From positions 1 through 64,000 of the forward strand of contig CACWOH010000014.1 in NCBI GenBank assembly GCA_902762435.1: DNA of 64,000 nt, given 5' to 3'. The notes below the pieces were generated by a model. The model saw only the letters and a list, made by a program, of their open reading frames with translations, made no database searches and had not been told where the DNA came from. This document shows positions 8,181-16,761 of the stretch, in pieces; the first letter of the stretch is position 1; each line of letters starts with the position of its first letter. Position numbers and translations under genes: made by a program. The DNA comes from an uncultured Bacteroidia bacterium (lineage in GTDB: Bacteria > Bacteroidota > Bacteroidia > Bacteroidales > UBA932).

Positions 8181-8765
8181 ATGGAAACGAACGATAACAC
8201 CCTCCGCGAAATGCAGCAGCAGATGCAGCAGCTGCGCGAAATGCTCAACGATCAGAAGATCATCAACGAAAACCTCCTCCGGAACGCCTGCTCCCGCCGG
8301 CTGGACCGGATCCGCTTCAAGTCACGGATCCCCTATATCGCCGGCGTGGCCGCCATCCTGAGCCTGGGTTCCTTCTACAGTCTGGGAATGTCAACCGCTT
8401 TCCTGATCTACTCCTTCGTGATCATGCTGGTATGCATCGTCGCGACGGCCATCACCAACTCGCACCTCCCCCGCCTGGACCGGGACCTCGTGTCCGCCGG
8501 AGAAGAACTGGTCAAGTTCCGGAAGATGCACGCGGAGTGGCTGAAGATCGGGATTCCGATGCTGCTCGTCTGGATCGGCCTGCTGGTCTGGGACTTTTTC
8601 TTCCGCCAGGGCCTGTCGGACAAGGAAGTCGTCATCCCGATGGTCTGCGGTGTCGGCGTCGGTCTGGCCCTCGGCCTGTTCATAGGACTCAAAGTCCGCC
8701 GGGACATCCTGGACGGCACGGATGAACTCCTCGCCCAGATCCGGGACCTCCGGGAAGGAGAATAA
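8181..8765 (+). CDS. Membrane protein of unknown function, partner of ECF sigma factor
   Basis: A 194-residue protein. The N-terminal ~50 residues are rich in Gln, Met and Glu and probably coiled coil. Four hydrophobic segments follow as two hairpins (about residues 52-90 and 122-175), separated by a charged stretch, with a cytosolic-looking charged tail. No catalytic motif or zinc-binding anti-sigma (ZAS) motif is visible. Its start lies 1 bp after the sigma factor stop, so the two are co-expressed; a role in sensing or restraining the sigma factor is inferred. The ATG at 8181 is chosen over in-frame upstream sequence inside the sigma gene. Confidence 0.7.
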   Translation: METNDNTLREMQQQMQQLREMLNDQKIINENLLRNACSRRLDRIRFKSRIPYIAGVAAILSLGSFYSLGMSTAFLIYSFVIMLVCIVATAITNSHLPRLDRDLVSAGEELVKFRKMHAEWLKIGIPMLLVWIGLLVWDFFFRQGLSDKEVVIPMVCGVGVGLALGLFIGLKVRRDILDGTDELLAQIRDLREGE

Positions 8766-8769
8766 ACTA

Positions 8770-8859
8770 CCCCGGCCCTGAAAACGCCCGGAATCGATGC
8801 GACCCCTGACCGCGAGGCCGGGGGTCGCACCGAAAATGGCCGTTATCGGGTCCAGCTTG
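8770..8859 (+). repeat. Palindromic repeat family A, copy 1
   Basis: A 90-bp unit found again, reversed, at 13119-13208 with 79 of 90 positions identical and no gaps. The centre forms a hairpin (GCGACCCC ... GGGGTCGC). It lies between two convergent genes, and its last 17 bp form the end of the alkyltransferase coding sequence, including the stop codon. Confidence 0.85.
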
Positions 8860-9325
8860 CTGTTCGCTCCAGTTCCAGCAGCCGGGCCTTCAGGTCCAGG
8901 CCGCCGGCATAGCCGGTCAGGCGGCCGCCGGCGCCGATGACGCGGTGGCAGGGAACGATCAGTGAGACGGGATTGCGCCCGACGGCCCCACCAATCGCCC
9001 TGGGAGAAGTATTCTGCCGTCGGGCGAGTTCTCCGTAAGTAATCACCTCTCCGTAAGGAATGTCCAAGAGGGCATACCAGACCTTCCGCTGAAAAGGGGT
9101 TCCGCGCAGGTCCAAGCGCGGGGTCAGGGAAGGGACGTATCCACCGAAATAGCTGTCCAGCCAACGGAAGGTGTCGTCGAAAACCGGGAGCCATCCTTCG
9201 TCGGCAGCGGCCGGAAGGGTGGAGCCGTAATGGCGCTGGGCGGCGAACCAGAGCCCGGTCAGGGCGTCGTCTTCTCCGGCCAGGGTGATGGCTCCGAGCG
9301 GGGAGGCGTAGTGGCTGATCAGCAT
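8843..9325 (-). CDS. ogt: Methylated-DNA--protein-cysteine S-methyltransferase
   Basis: Removes alkyl groups from O6-alkylguanine in DNA by suicidal transfer to its own cysteine. It has 160 residues: an N-terminal domain from MLISHYASPLGAITL, then the DNA-binding C-terminal domain with the active site PCHRVIG and the winged-helix stretch TPFQRKVWYALLDIPYGEV. The ATG at 9323-9325 starts the conserved sequence. It lies 11 bp downstream of exonuclease III, giving a two-gene DNA-repair operon. Its last codons (SWTR-stop) are supplied by the family A repeat, so the natural C-terminus may have been replaced. Confidence 0.93.
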   Translation of the reverse strand: MLISHYASPLGAITLAGEDDALTGLWFAAQRHYGSTLPAAADEGWLPVFDDTFRWLDSYFGGYVPSLTPRLDLRGTPFQRKVWYALLDIPYGEVITYGELARRQNTSPRAIGGAVGRNPVSLIVPCHRVIGAGGRLTGYAGGLDLKARLLELERTASWTR

Positions 9326-9336
9326 ACGGAACCGGT

Positions 9337-10089
9337 TCAGTCGGCGAGTACCAGTTCCACCGGGCAGTGGTCGGAACCGAAGATTTCGTTGTGGATGTCG
9401 GTCCCGGCGATGCGCGGGGCAAGGCCATCGGAAACGAGGAAATAGTCGATGCGCCAGCCTACGTTCCGCTCGCGGGCGGCCATGCGGTAGGACCACCAGG
9501 AGTATTTCGCCTCGCCGGGATGGGCGTCGCGCCAGCTGTCGCGGAAACCGGCGGCCAGCAGCTCGGTCATCTTGGCCCGCTCCTCGTCGGAGAAACCGGC
9601 GTTGAAATGGTTGGTTGCGGGATTCTTGAGGTCGATCTCCTCGTGTGCGACGTTCATGTCGCCGCAGATCACGACGCCCTTTTTCGCGGCCAGGCCGGAC
9701 ACATAGGCGCGGAAGGCGTCCTCCCACTGCATCCGGTAGTCCAGGCGCTTCAGGCCGTCCTGCGAATTGGGCGTATAGACGTTCACGAGGTAGAAATCCG
9801 GCATCTCGAGGGTCAGCACCCGGCCTTCGTGGTCGTGCTCTTCCACCCCGAGGCCGTAACTGACGGACAGCGGCGTGTGCCGGGCGTAGACGGCGGTGCC
9901 GGAGTAACCCTTCTTCTCGGCATAGTTCCAGTAGGATTGATAGCCGAGGAATTCCAGGTCCAGCTGCCCGGCCGTGAGTTTGGTCTCCTGCAGGCAGAAG
10001 AAATCGGCGTCAAGCCTTTCGAAGATGTCGGCAAAGCCCTTGCCGGCCACGGCGCGCAGGCCGTTCACGTTCCAACTAATGAATTTCAT
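9337..10089 (-). CDS. xth: Exodeoxyribonuclease III
   Basis: An AP endonuclease and 3'-5' exonuclease of base-excision repair, 250 residues. The motifs come in order: ISWNVNGLRA at the start, LQETK (metal-binding Glu), GDMNVAHEEIDL, WRIDYFLVS and the catalytic SDHCPV near the C-terminus. The ATG at 10087-10089 is the start of the conserved fold; an upstream in-frame codon at 10137 would only add unrelated residues inside the cysS promoter. The alkyltransferase gene follows 11 bp later. Confidence 0.97.
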   Translation of the reverse strand: MKFISWNVNGLRAVAGKGFADIFERLDADFFCLQETKLTAGQLDLEFLGYQSYWNYAEKKGYSGTAVYARHTPLSVSYGLGVEEHDHEGRVLTLEMPDFYLVNVYTPNSQDGLKRLDYRMQWEDAFRAYVSGLAAKKGVVICGDMNVAHEEIDLKNPATNHFNAGFSDEERAKMTELLAAGFRDSWRDAHPGEAKYSWWSYRMAARERNVGWRIDYFLVSDGLAPRIAGTDIHNEIFGSDHCPVELVLAD

Positions 10090-10114
10090 AAGGCTAATAT
10101 ACGCAGAAAATTCG

Positions 10115-10122
10115 TATCTTCG
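10115..10122 (+). promoter_or_regulatory. -7 box of cysS promoter
   Basis: TATCTTCG preceded by GCAGAAAATTC, nearly the same context as the apt promoter. The cysS ATG follows 23 bp later. Confidence 0.55.
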
Positions 10123-10145
10123 CCAAGATATATCCAAGATCGATT

Positions 10146-11672
10146 ATGCGCGATTTCTTCATTACCAATACACTGTCCCGCCGGAAGGAACTCTTCAAGC
10201 CCATCCATCCCGGCCACGTGGGGATGTACGTCTGCGGGCCGACCGTCTATGGCGACGCCCACCTCGGCCACGCCCGGCCGGGCGTGACCTACGACGTGCT
10301 CAGCAAGTTCCTGCGCCACCTGGGCTACCGGGTGCGCTATGTCCGCAACATCACGGACGTGGGGCACCTGGAGCACGATGCCGACGAAGGGGAGGACAAG
10401 ATTGCGAAGAAGGCCCGGCTGGAGCAGCTGGAGCCGATGGAGGTCGTGCAGGCCTATACCCTGCGCTACCACGAGGCGATGCGCCTGCTGAACGTGGCGC
10501 CGCCATCCATCGAACCGCGCGCCTCGGGCCACATCATCGAGCAGATCGAGGCCGTGAAGAAGATCCTCGCCGCCGGCTATGCCTACGAGAGCAACGGCAG
10601 CATCTATTTCGACGTGGAGAAGTACAACCGCGACTTCCACTACGGCATCCTGTCCGGGCGCAACCTCAACGACACCCTGGAAGGCACCCGCACGCTGGAC
10701 GGGCAGAGCGACAAGCGCGCCCCCTACGACTTCGCCCTTTGGAAGAAGGCGGAGCCCGAACACATCATGCGCTGGCCGTCCCCCTGGGGCGAAGGTTTCC
10801 CGGGCTGGCACCTCGAGTGCTCGGTGATGGGCGAGAAATACCTCGGCCGCGAGTTCGACATCCACGGCGGCGGCATGGACCTGATGTTCCCGCACCACGA
10901 GTGCGAGATCGCGCAGAACCAGGCCTCCCGCGGCACCCAGGGCGTACATTACTGGGTGCACAACAACATGATCACCATCGGCGGGCAGAAGATGGGCAAG
11001 AGCCTCGGCAACTTCATCACGCTGCCGCAGCTCTTCAGCGGCGACCACCCGAAACTCGCCCAGGCCTACAGCCCGATGACGGTGCGCTTCTTCATCCTCC
11101 AGGCCCACTACCGCGGCACGCTGGACTTCTCCAACGAGGCGCTGCAGGCCGCCGAGAAAGGCCTCAAGCGCCTGATGCAGGCCGCCCGCGACCTCTATGC
11201 GATGGCCGGCCGCAAGGCGCCGCAGTACGCCTATGGCGAGGAGCCGGTGCACATCGCCCCGGACAGCTGCCCGGCGGACAGCGCGGCGGTCAAGGCCGTC
11301 TTCGACGGCATCTACGACGCCCTGTGCGACGACATGAACACCCCGGTGGCCCTGGCGCACATCGCCGAGGCGGTCCGGCTGGTCAACTCCGCCAAAGCGG
11401 GCCAGTTGAAGCTCTCGAAAGGCGACCTGGACACCCTGGTGCAGCTCTTCGACGACATCGTCTTCGGCGTGCTCGGCCTCAAGGATGAGGAAGCCTCTGC
11501 CGGCGCGAGCGGCAAGGTGATCGACGGCCTGATGCAGATGGTCCTGGAGCAGCGTGCCGCCGCCAAGGCCGCCAAGGACTGGACCACCTCGGACCACATC
11601 CGCGACGCCCTCGCTGCCCTGGACATCCGGGTCAAGGACACCAAGGACGGTGCTGAATGGACACTTGAATAA
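10146..11672 (+). CDS. cysS: Cysteine--tRNA ligase
   Basis: A class I aminoacyl-tRNA synthetase charging tRNA-Cys, 508 residues, slightly longer than the bacterial norm. The nucleotide-binding site [12 protein letters not shown] (HIGH-like) and the zinc-ligand cysteine in MYVCGPTV are near the N-terminus. [11 protein letters not shown] and [10 protein letters not shown] carry further zinc ligands, and the second signature is [10 protein letters not shown] (KMSKS-like). The C-terminal anticodon-binding helices end at 11672. The next gene starts 6 bp later, so it may be cotranscribed. Confidence 0.98.
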   Translation: MRDFFITNTLSRRKELFKPIHPGHVGMYVCGPTVYGDAHLGHARPGVTYDVLSKFLRHLGYRVRYVRNITDVGHLEHDADEGEDKIAKKARLEQLEPMEVVQAYTLRYHEAMRLLNVAPPSIEPRASGHIIEQIEAVKKILAAGYAYESNGSIYFDVEKYNRDFHYGILSGRNLNDTLEGTRTLDGQSDKRAPYDFALWKKAEPEHIMRWPSPWGEGFPGWHLECSVMGEKYLGREFDIHGGGMDLMFPHHECEIAQNQASRGTQGVHYWVHNNMITIGGQKMGKSLGNFITLPQLFSGDHPKLAQAYSPMTVRFFILQAHYRGTLDFSNEALQAAEKGLKRLMQAARDLYAMAGRKAPQYAYGEEPVHIAPDSCPADSAAVKAVFDGIYDALCDDMNTPVALAHIAEAVRLVNSAKAGQLKLSKGDLDTLVQLFDDIVFGVLGLKDEEASAGASGKVIDGLMQMVLEQRAAAKAAKDWTTSDHIRDALAALDIRVKDTKDGAEWTLE

Positions 11673-11678
11673 TCAGAT

Positions 11679-12677
11679 ATGAAAAAAATTGCTCTCATCA
11701 CCACCCTGGCGCTGACGCTTTTCGCGTGCGGCGGCAACCCGAACGGGCAGGGCGGCCGGACCGCCAAGGCCCAGCAGCCGGACTCCCCTTCGGCGTTGGA
11801 ATTCGAGCGGATGCAGGAGATCTATGATGATTCGGACGAAGACCACGGCTGGAAGCCCCTCTGCAAATGGCAGTATGTGGACCTGGACGGCGACGGCATC
11901 AACGAAGTGTGGATGCGCGACATGGCCGAGGAGTACGGCGCCTTCTTCATCGTCAACGACGAATACCCCGTCCTGATCGGCATCGAATCGGACCGCTTCA
12001 AGGCCTACACCCGGGAGATCCGCGATGGCAAGGGCTATTTCTGCAAGAGCGGTTCCGCCGGCGGTCCTTCATATTATACGGAAATCATCACCCTGCAGGA
12101 CAGCCGGATCATCGACCGGTACACCGAACTGCAGGTCTATGAGGACGTCGAAGCCGAACGGAACGGTGAAGAACTCGGCGAGGAAGAGATTTCCGCCTAC
12201 AAGGCGGCCCTGCCGGAAGGCAGGGAACTGGAGCCCGGCACCTGGAGCATCCTCGACCTGACGGACTACGACAGGGTTCCCGCCCACGAGAATTCGGCGA
12301 AGGACGACAAGGCCATCATGGACTTCATCACGGAGATGTACAACAGCAGCCTATACGTCGAGGACGCGTTCCTGGAGGAGCACTGCACGCCCCGGATGCT
12401 CCAGCAGCTGCGGGACGACTACGAGTACGATGGCGAGGGTTATGCGAACTGGGATTTCCGCTCGGAGAGCGACGACGGGTTCAACGACGAGAACGGGGTC
12501 ATCCGCGTCGAGAAGATCGACGGTCGCTACTATTATGAAGCGAACGACGGCGGATACATCTTCCGCAACATCCTCTCCGCCTTCGTCCAGGACGGCATCG
12601 TGATGTTTGACGGCATCACGCGGGACGCCACCTACGAGGTCTACGATCCCTTCGCGCACGAAGACGAAGAATACTAG
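11679..12677 (+). CDS. Lipoprotein of unknown function
   Basis: A 332-residue protein with a lipoprotein signal (lipobox LFAC, Cys at about residue 17), then a low-complexity linker. A YVDLDGDGINEVWM motif at about residues 64-77 resembles the calcium-binding D-x-D-x-D-G loop of FG-GAP/VCBS repeats. The rest is strongly acidic (many Asp/Glu) and matches no family I recognise. It probably sits in the outer membrane or periplasm. It lies between cysS and a small membrane protein with gaps of 6 bp on each side, which looks like an operon without a shared function. Confidence 0.7.
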   Translation: MKKIALITTLALTLFACGGNPNGQGGRTAKAQQPDSPSALEFERMQEIYDDSDEDHGWKPLCKWQYVDLDGDGINEVWMRDMAEEYGAFFIVNDEYPVLIGIESDRFKAYTREIRDGKGYFCKSGSAGGPSYYTEIITLQDSRIIDRYTELQVYEDVEAERNGEELGEEEISAYKAALPEGRELEPGTWSILDLTDYDRVPAHENSAKDDKAIMDFITEMYNSSLYVEDAFLEEHCTPRMLQQLRDDYEYDGEGYANWDFRSESDDGFNDENGVIRVEKIDGRYYYEANDGGYIFRNILSAFVQDGIVMFDGITRDATYEVYDPFAHEDEEY

Positions 12678-12683
12678 CCACTT

Positions 12684-13118
12684 ATGAAGACCGTCTACGC
12701 CAACACCCGGCATCCGAAACTGATCCTCTGGGGCAGCATCGCGATCGGAGCGATCGGGGTCGCGTGCCTCGTCCTGTACATCGTGTTTTCGAACGAGTCT
12801 TACCTCTTCAGCGTCTTCTATTCGCTGATCTACTTTGCCGTGTTCTTCAGCCAGTACAAGCTGAGCTCCTACACTTTCGACGACGAGGCGGACACGATCA
12901 CCTACAGCGAGCTGAAGAAGTATCCGCTCAAGATGTCGGACATCACGACCGTCATCTACAAGGAGAGCAAGAAGGGACGCTTCCGCAAGCTGTTCGTCCA
13001 CGATTCCGGGACGGGCTTCATGGAGATCCTCACCTCCAAGGCCAACGCCGACAAGATGGTCGCCCAGATCCTGAAGGCCAACCCGGCCGCCAAGGTCAGC
13101 CACGCCAACTACATCTAG
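12684..13118 (+). CDS. Small membrane protein, possible PH-like domain
   Basis: A 144-residue protein. Two transmembrane helices are at about residues 12-35 and 40-58, followed by a soluble domain of alternating strands (YTFDDEADTITY, ITTVIYKES, FRKLFVHDSG) and a final helix. This layout is like bacterial PH-domain membrane proteins of the YdbT/YvbH type, but the match is by eye only. It begins 6 bp after the lipoprotein. Repeat family A copy 2 begins directly after its stop codon. Confidence 0.6.
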   Translation: MKTVYANTRHPKLILWGSIAIGAIGVACLVLYIVFSNESYLFSVFYSLIYFAVFFSQYKLSSYTFDDEADTITYSELKKYPLKMSDITTVIYKESKKGRFRKLFVHDSGTGFMEILTSKANADKMVAQILKANPAAKVSHANYI

Positions 13119-13208
13119 CGGGCTGGGCCCGATAGGGGCCATTTCCGGTGCGACCCCCAGCCTCACGGCCGGGGGTCGCACCGATTCCGGGCGTTTTCAG
13201 GGCCGGGG
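13119..13208 (-). repeat. Palindromic repeat family A, copy 2
   Basis: A 90-bp unit that is 88% identical (79/90, ungapped) to copy 1 at 8770-8859 in the opposite orientation. The central hairpin GCGACCCCC ... GGGGGTCGC is preserved by paired changes in the arms. It fills almost the whole gap between two convergent genes. Confidence 0.85.
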
Positions 13209-13213
13209 TACCG

Positions 13214-15448
13214 CTAATTCAGCCGGCGGAAGACCGGGATGGCCTCCAGGTCCACGGGGACTTCGGCGTAGCGGCCGCCCTCGAGGCGGCTGCCGTCGCG
13301 GACGTCTTCCCAACCGGCGGGATTCTCGGGAAGATAGACCTTCCAGGAGGATACGCCGCCTTCGGTAACCGGGCACACGAGGTAATCCGTGCCGAACATC
13401 CACTCGCAGTCCTGCTTCAAGGCCTCTTCGTCCTGCGGGAAGTCGAAGACGAGCGGACGCATCAGCGTGTAGTCCTCCGTCCAGACCTTGCCGGCCTGCT
13501 CCAGGATATACGGGAGCAGGGCCTCGCGCCGGGCGACGGCGGCCTTGAAGAGACGTTCGGTTTCAGGGCTGTACTCCCAGGGCTCGGTGCGGCTCTGGTA
13601 GCCGTGCACGCGCATAAAGGGCAGGTACACCGCAGCCTGGATCCAGCGGATCATCCGTTCCTGGTAGTCCGGGTCGGAGTACTGGTCGCGCGGACGGAAG
13701 AAGCCGCCGGCATCGTAGGTCCACCAGGGAAGGCCCGCGGCCATCTGGCCCAGGCCGCCCGCCAGCTGCCGGCGCAGGGCGTCCCAGTCGTTGCCCACGT
13801 CGCCGCTCCAGGTCACGGCGCCGTAGCGCTGGATGCCCGGGTAGGCGCTGCGCGTCAGGATGACCGGCAGGCGGTCGGGCTGGTCGCGCCGCAGGCCCTC
13901 ATAGACGGTGCGGATGACGTGCAGCGGATAGACGTTGCGGTACCATTCGCCCGGGATCTTGTCCGGTCCGATGCGGCGGCCCTTCAGGTCGTCGTTCTCC
14001 GGCTCGGTGGCGTCCTGCCACCAGGCATCGATGCCCGTGGGGAGCAGCTTGCTGCTGAAATTCTGCCAGTAGAAGGCGGCGGCGTCGGGCTGGAAGAAGT
14101 CCACCCACTCCGTGCCTTCGATATAATATCCGTTCGCTTCGACCTCTTTCCCCAGTTCGGAGTCGCGGCCGATCTTGGACCACACGGACAGCATCAGGTG
14201 CTGGTCCATCGCGTGCAGTTCGTCCGTCATCGCCTTGGGATCGGGGTATTTGTCTTCGTCGAAGTGCATCGCGTTCCAGCCGTACTTGCCCCACCACTGC
14301 CAGTCCTGCACGATGGTGCCGACGGGGATGTTCTCCGCGTGGAGCCGGCGGGCGGCCGTCAGCAGTTCTTCCTGCGTATCGTAACGCTCGCGGCAGTGGA
14401 TGTAGCGGAAGATCCAGTCCGGCATGGCCGGCACGTGGCCGGCGAGCGTGCGGAAGCTGTGCATCACGGCGTCGGCGCCGCCCGCAAAGACTACATAGTC
14501 CAGTCCCTGTGCCACCGGAGAGGAGAAAACGGTCTCGTCCGTGACGGGACGCCAGTACACGACGGGCGCGTCGCCGAAGGTGCCCTGGACTTCCAGGGTA
14601 TGCCTGCCGGCGGAGAGCCGGGTCTTCACGGCGGCGGTCGGCGGCAGCCAGGTGTTGGAGATGTCGATGACCGGTTCCCCGTCCACGGACAGGTACTGCC
14701 GGCGGGCCATCTCACGGCCTACGTCGAGCAGCAGGGCGTATTCCCCGTCCGCAGGGAGCTCGACCTCGCCGGAGAAATTCCGGAAGAAGCGCATCTCGCG
14801 GCGGTTGCCGGCCGTGCCAGTGGCGTTGACCGTGACCGATCCGCCCGCCTGTTCCGTCTCGGTAAGCGTGACGCTCTGTCCGGCGGGATTGAAGTCCGTG
14901 AGGCCGTAGTTGTGCCACAGCAGGCCCCAGCCGCGGCTGGAGAGGATCATCGGCAGGGCGATCTGCGTGTTCACCTGCGTGAGACGGCGCGTCAGGCCGC
15001 GGATGTCCAGGTAACCGTCCTGGAACTGTCCGGTGCCGTAGAGGTGTTCGCCGGCGGGGGAGTCGAAGGCCGCGCAGACGGCCCAGGCGGGCTCGCCCTG
15101 CACTTCCGAGGCGACGACGCTGTGGCCGCGCTCCTCCAGCAGGACCTTGCCGTCCGCGTCGAGAAAGCGGAGCGTCTGCGCATCGGCGTGCCATTCGGCG
15201 GACATCTTCGCCGTCCGGACGGTGACGTCGCCGCCGCTGCGCTCGACTTTGAATTTCGGCGCCCTGGCCTTTTCGGTGAAAATGAGTTCTTCGAGATCGG
15301 GCGCGCCTTCCGGCGTCATCCGCACGCGGATGGCGTCTTCGGTCATCGGTTCGAGGCACAGCGTGCCCTGCGGCGTGTCGATACGTACCGCCCCCGGCCG
15401 GCATCCCGCCAGCGCCAGGAGGCAAATCAGGATGGGGAATCGTCTCAT
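13214..15448 (-). CDS. Glycoside hydrolase family 31, probable alpha-xylosidase lipoprotein
   Basis: A 744-residue GH31 enzyme with a lipoprotein signal (MRRFPILICLLALAGC), so anchored in the cell envelope. A PA14 domain is inserted at about residues 215-302; GH31 alpha-xylosidases acting on xyloglucan oligosaccharides often carry one. The nucleophile Asp lies in WWQDATEPE (about residue 477) and the acid/base Asp in SGDVGNDW (about 548). The ATG at 15446-15448 is preferred because it starts the signal peptide and follows a TAAATTTG box by 5 bp. No SusC/D pair is nearby. An alpha-glucosidase role is the main alternative. Confidence 0.88.
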   Translation of the reverse strand: MRRFPILICLLALAGCRPGAVRIDTPQGTLCLEPMTEDAIRVRMTPEGAPDLEELIFTEKARAPKFKVERSGGDVTVRTAKMSAEWHADAQTLRFLDADGKVLLEERGHSVVASEVQGEPAWAVCAAFDSPAGEHLYGTGQFQDGYLDIRGLTRRLTQVNTQIALPMILSSRGWGLLWHNYGLTDFNPAGQSVTLTETEQAGGSVTVNATGTAGNRREMRFFRNFSGEVELPADGEYALLLDVGREMARRQYLSVDGEPVIDISNTWLPPTAAVKTRLSAGRHTLEVQGTFGDAPVVYWRPVTDETVFSSPVAQGLDYVVFAGGADAVMHSFRTLAGHVPAMPDWIFRYIHCRERYDTQEELLTAARRLHAENIPVGTIVQDWQWWGKYGWNAMHFDEDKYPDPKAMTDELHAMDQHLMLSVWSKIGRDSELGKEVEANGYYIEGTEWVDFFQPDAAAFYWQNFSSKLLPTGIDAWWQDATEPENDDLKGRRIGPDKIPGEWYRNVYPLHVIRTVYEGLRRDQPDRLPVILTRSAYPGIQRYGAVTWSGDVGNDWDALRRQLAGGLGQMAAGLPWWTYDAGGFFRPRDQYSDPDYQERMIRWIQAAVYLPFMRVHGYQSRTEPWEYSPETERLFKAAVARREALLPYILEQAGKVWTEDYTLMRPLVFDFPQDEEALKQDCEWMFGTDYLVCPVTEGGVSSWKVYLPENPAGWEDVRDGSRLEGGRYAEVPVDLEAIPVFRRLN

Positions 15449-15453
15449 GTTTA

Positions 15454-15461
15454 CAAATTTA
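15454..15461 (-). promoter_or_regulatory. -7 box of GH31 gene
   Basis: TAAATTTG on the minus strand, 5 bp before the GH31 ATG; it fits the TAnnTTTG consensus. Confidence 0.5.
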
Positions 15462-15493
15462 GCATTTTTTTGCAATCGCGGGCCGAAAAAACC

Positions 15494-15501
15494 TATCTTT
15501 G
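15494..15501 (+). promoter_or_regulatory. -7 box of YARHG gene
   Basis: TATCTTTG on the plus strand, upstream of ATG candidates at 15517 and 15529; divergent from the GH31 promoter. Confidence 0.6.
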
Positions 15502-15528
15502 TATGGAAGGACCCAAATGCTACAAACG

Positions 15529-16761
15529 ATGAGAAAGAACCTGTATCTTGTTTTTACCTTGCTTTTCGGCACGTTCTCCCTCCTGCAGGCGCAGGCTGTC
15601 CGGGAAGGTGACCGCTTCTATGACGGAGCCACGGTCTATACCGTCCGGGAGGTCCGCATGGGCAATATCATCTATATGGCAGACGCTTCCGGAGACGAAG
15701 AACTGACCCTGGAACAATGGGGTAATTCGCCGGGGGTTTACAGGCTGCGGCCCAGCCGCAATGCCGAAGAACCGAAATACGGCGCCGAGTTCGGCTGCCG
15801 CGTCAATTATGTCAGCCATCCGGACAACCGGTATCTGGAGGTCATCGGCGACAATGATATCATCCTGAAGGTGCTGCCGCTCGTGCGGCCGATGGACGAC
15901 CTGGCGGCGGGCAGCCTCTGGTACAGCGGAGCGCTGGTGTATGACGCCAACCCGGAAGAGGACGGCTCCGTGCGGATGACGGCGATGGCCGAAGGCGAGG
16001 AACTCGAGTTCCTGCTGACCCCGGCGGCGGCCGGAACGGACCTTTTCGACGTGTCGGACGGCCCGAACGGGGCGATGAATGCGTATGAAGATGCCGCGTA
16101 CGCCCGCCGCCTCCGGCAGGACGGGCTGGACGTGATCTGCTTCTACGACAAGCGGAACCGCCTGACGGACGTGATGCAGGCCACGCAGGTCTGGGATTCC
16201 CAGGCCCTGAACGTGAAGCAGTGGATGGCATTGATCCGCGGGAAATACAAGACCGGAAGCGGCGCAGAACTGGTCTTGGATGAAACTTGGTTCGCGTATG
16301 GGGAATATGATTATCCCCTGGAGCCGATTACCTTCAACGGAGGCGTCACGGGCGTGCTTGATTTCGGCGAAACGGGCGGCCCGTACACCGGGCGTCTGGA
16401 AGCCGTTCCCACGCAGGAGGGCCTCCGGCTCACCGAAGTCAAGATGGAAGACGGGGAACCCTGGTTCGAGCGGACCGTTTCTTCCTTTGACCTGGAATGG
16501 GCCGGCGACCAGAGCCGCTTCGGCTTCACCCGCGACATCCTGCTCATCGGCGTGCTGCACCGCTACGACAAGCCGCTGCTGCGCGTGATGCGCAACGCCA
16601 TCCTGGCCGCGCACGGCTATACCTTCCAGTCGAAGGACCTGAAGTCCTATTTCGAGGCGCAGCCGTGGTACCATCCGGCCGCGAACAATGCCAGCGTCAA
16701 GCTCTCGCTGCTCGAGCAGCTCAACGTTTCCCTGATCCAGGCGGCCGAGCGGGCGGAATAA
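15529..16761 (+). CDS. Exported protein with C-terminal YARHG domain
   Basis: A 410-residue protein with a Sec signal peptide (MRKNLYLVFTLLFGTFSLLQAQ). The first two thirds contain strand-rich segments that match no family I know. The C-terminal ~70 residues fit the YARHG domain (LLRVMRNAILAAHGYTFQSKDLKSYFEAQPWY), an extracellular domain thought to bind peptidoglycan or other wall material. The start at 15529 is preferred over 15517 because it begins the signal peptide; either is possible. Its stop TAA abuts the ATG of the U32 gene, so the two are coupled. Confidence 0.75.
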   Translation: MRKNLYLVFTLLFGTFSLLQAQAVREGDRFYDGATVYTVREVRMGNIIYMADASGDEELTLEQWGNSPGVYRLRPSRNAEEPKYGAEFGCRVNYVSHPDNRYLEVIGDNDIILKVLPLVRPMDDLAAGSLWYSGALVYDANPEEDGSVRMTAMAEGEELEFLLTPAAAGTDLFDVSDGPNGAMNAYEDAAYARRLRQDGLDVICFYDKRNRLTDVMQATQVWDSQALNVKQWMALIRGKYKTGSGAELVLDETWFAYGEYDYPLEPITFNGGVTGVLDFGETGGPYTGRLEAVPTQEGLRLTEVKMEDGEPWFERTVSSFDLEWAGDQSRFGFTRDILLIGVLHRYDKPLLRVMRNAILAAHGYTFQSKDLKSYFEAQPWYHPAANNASVKLSLLEQLNVSLIQAAERAE

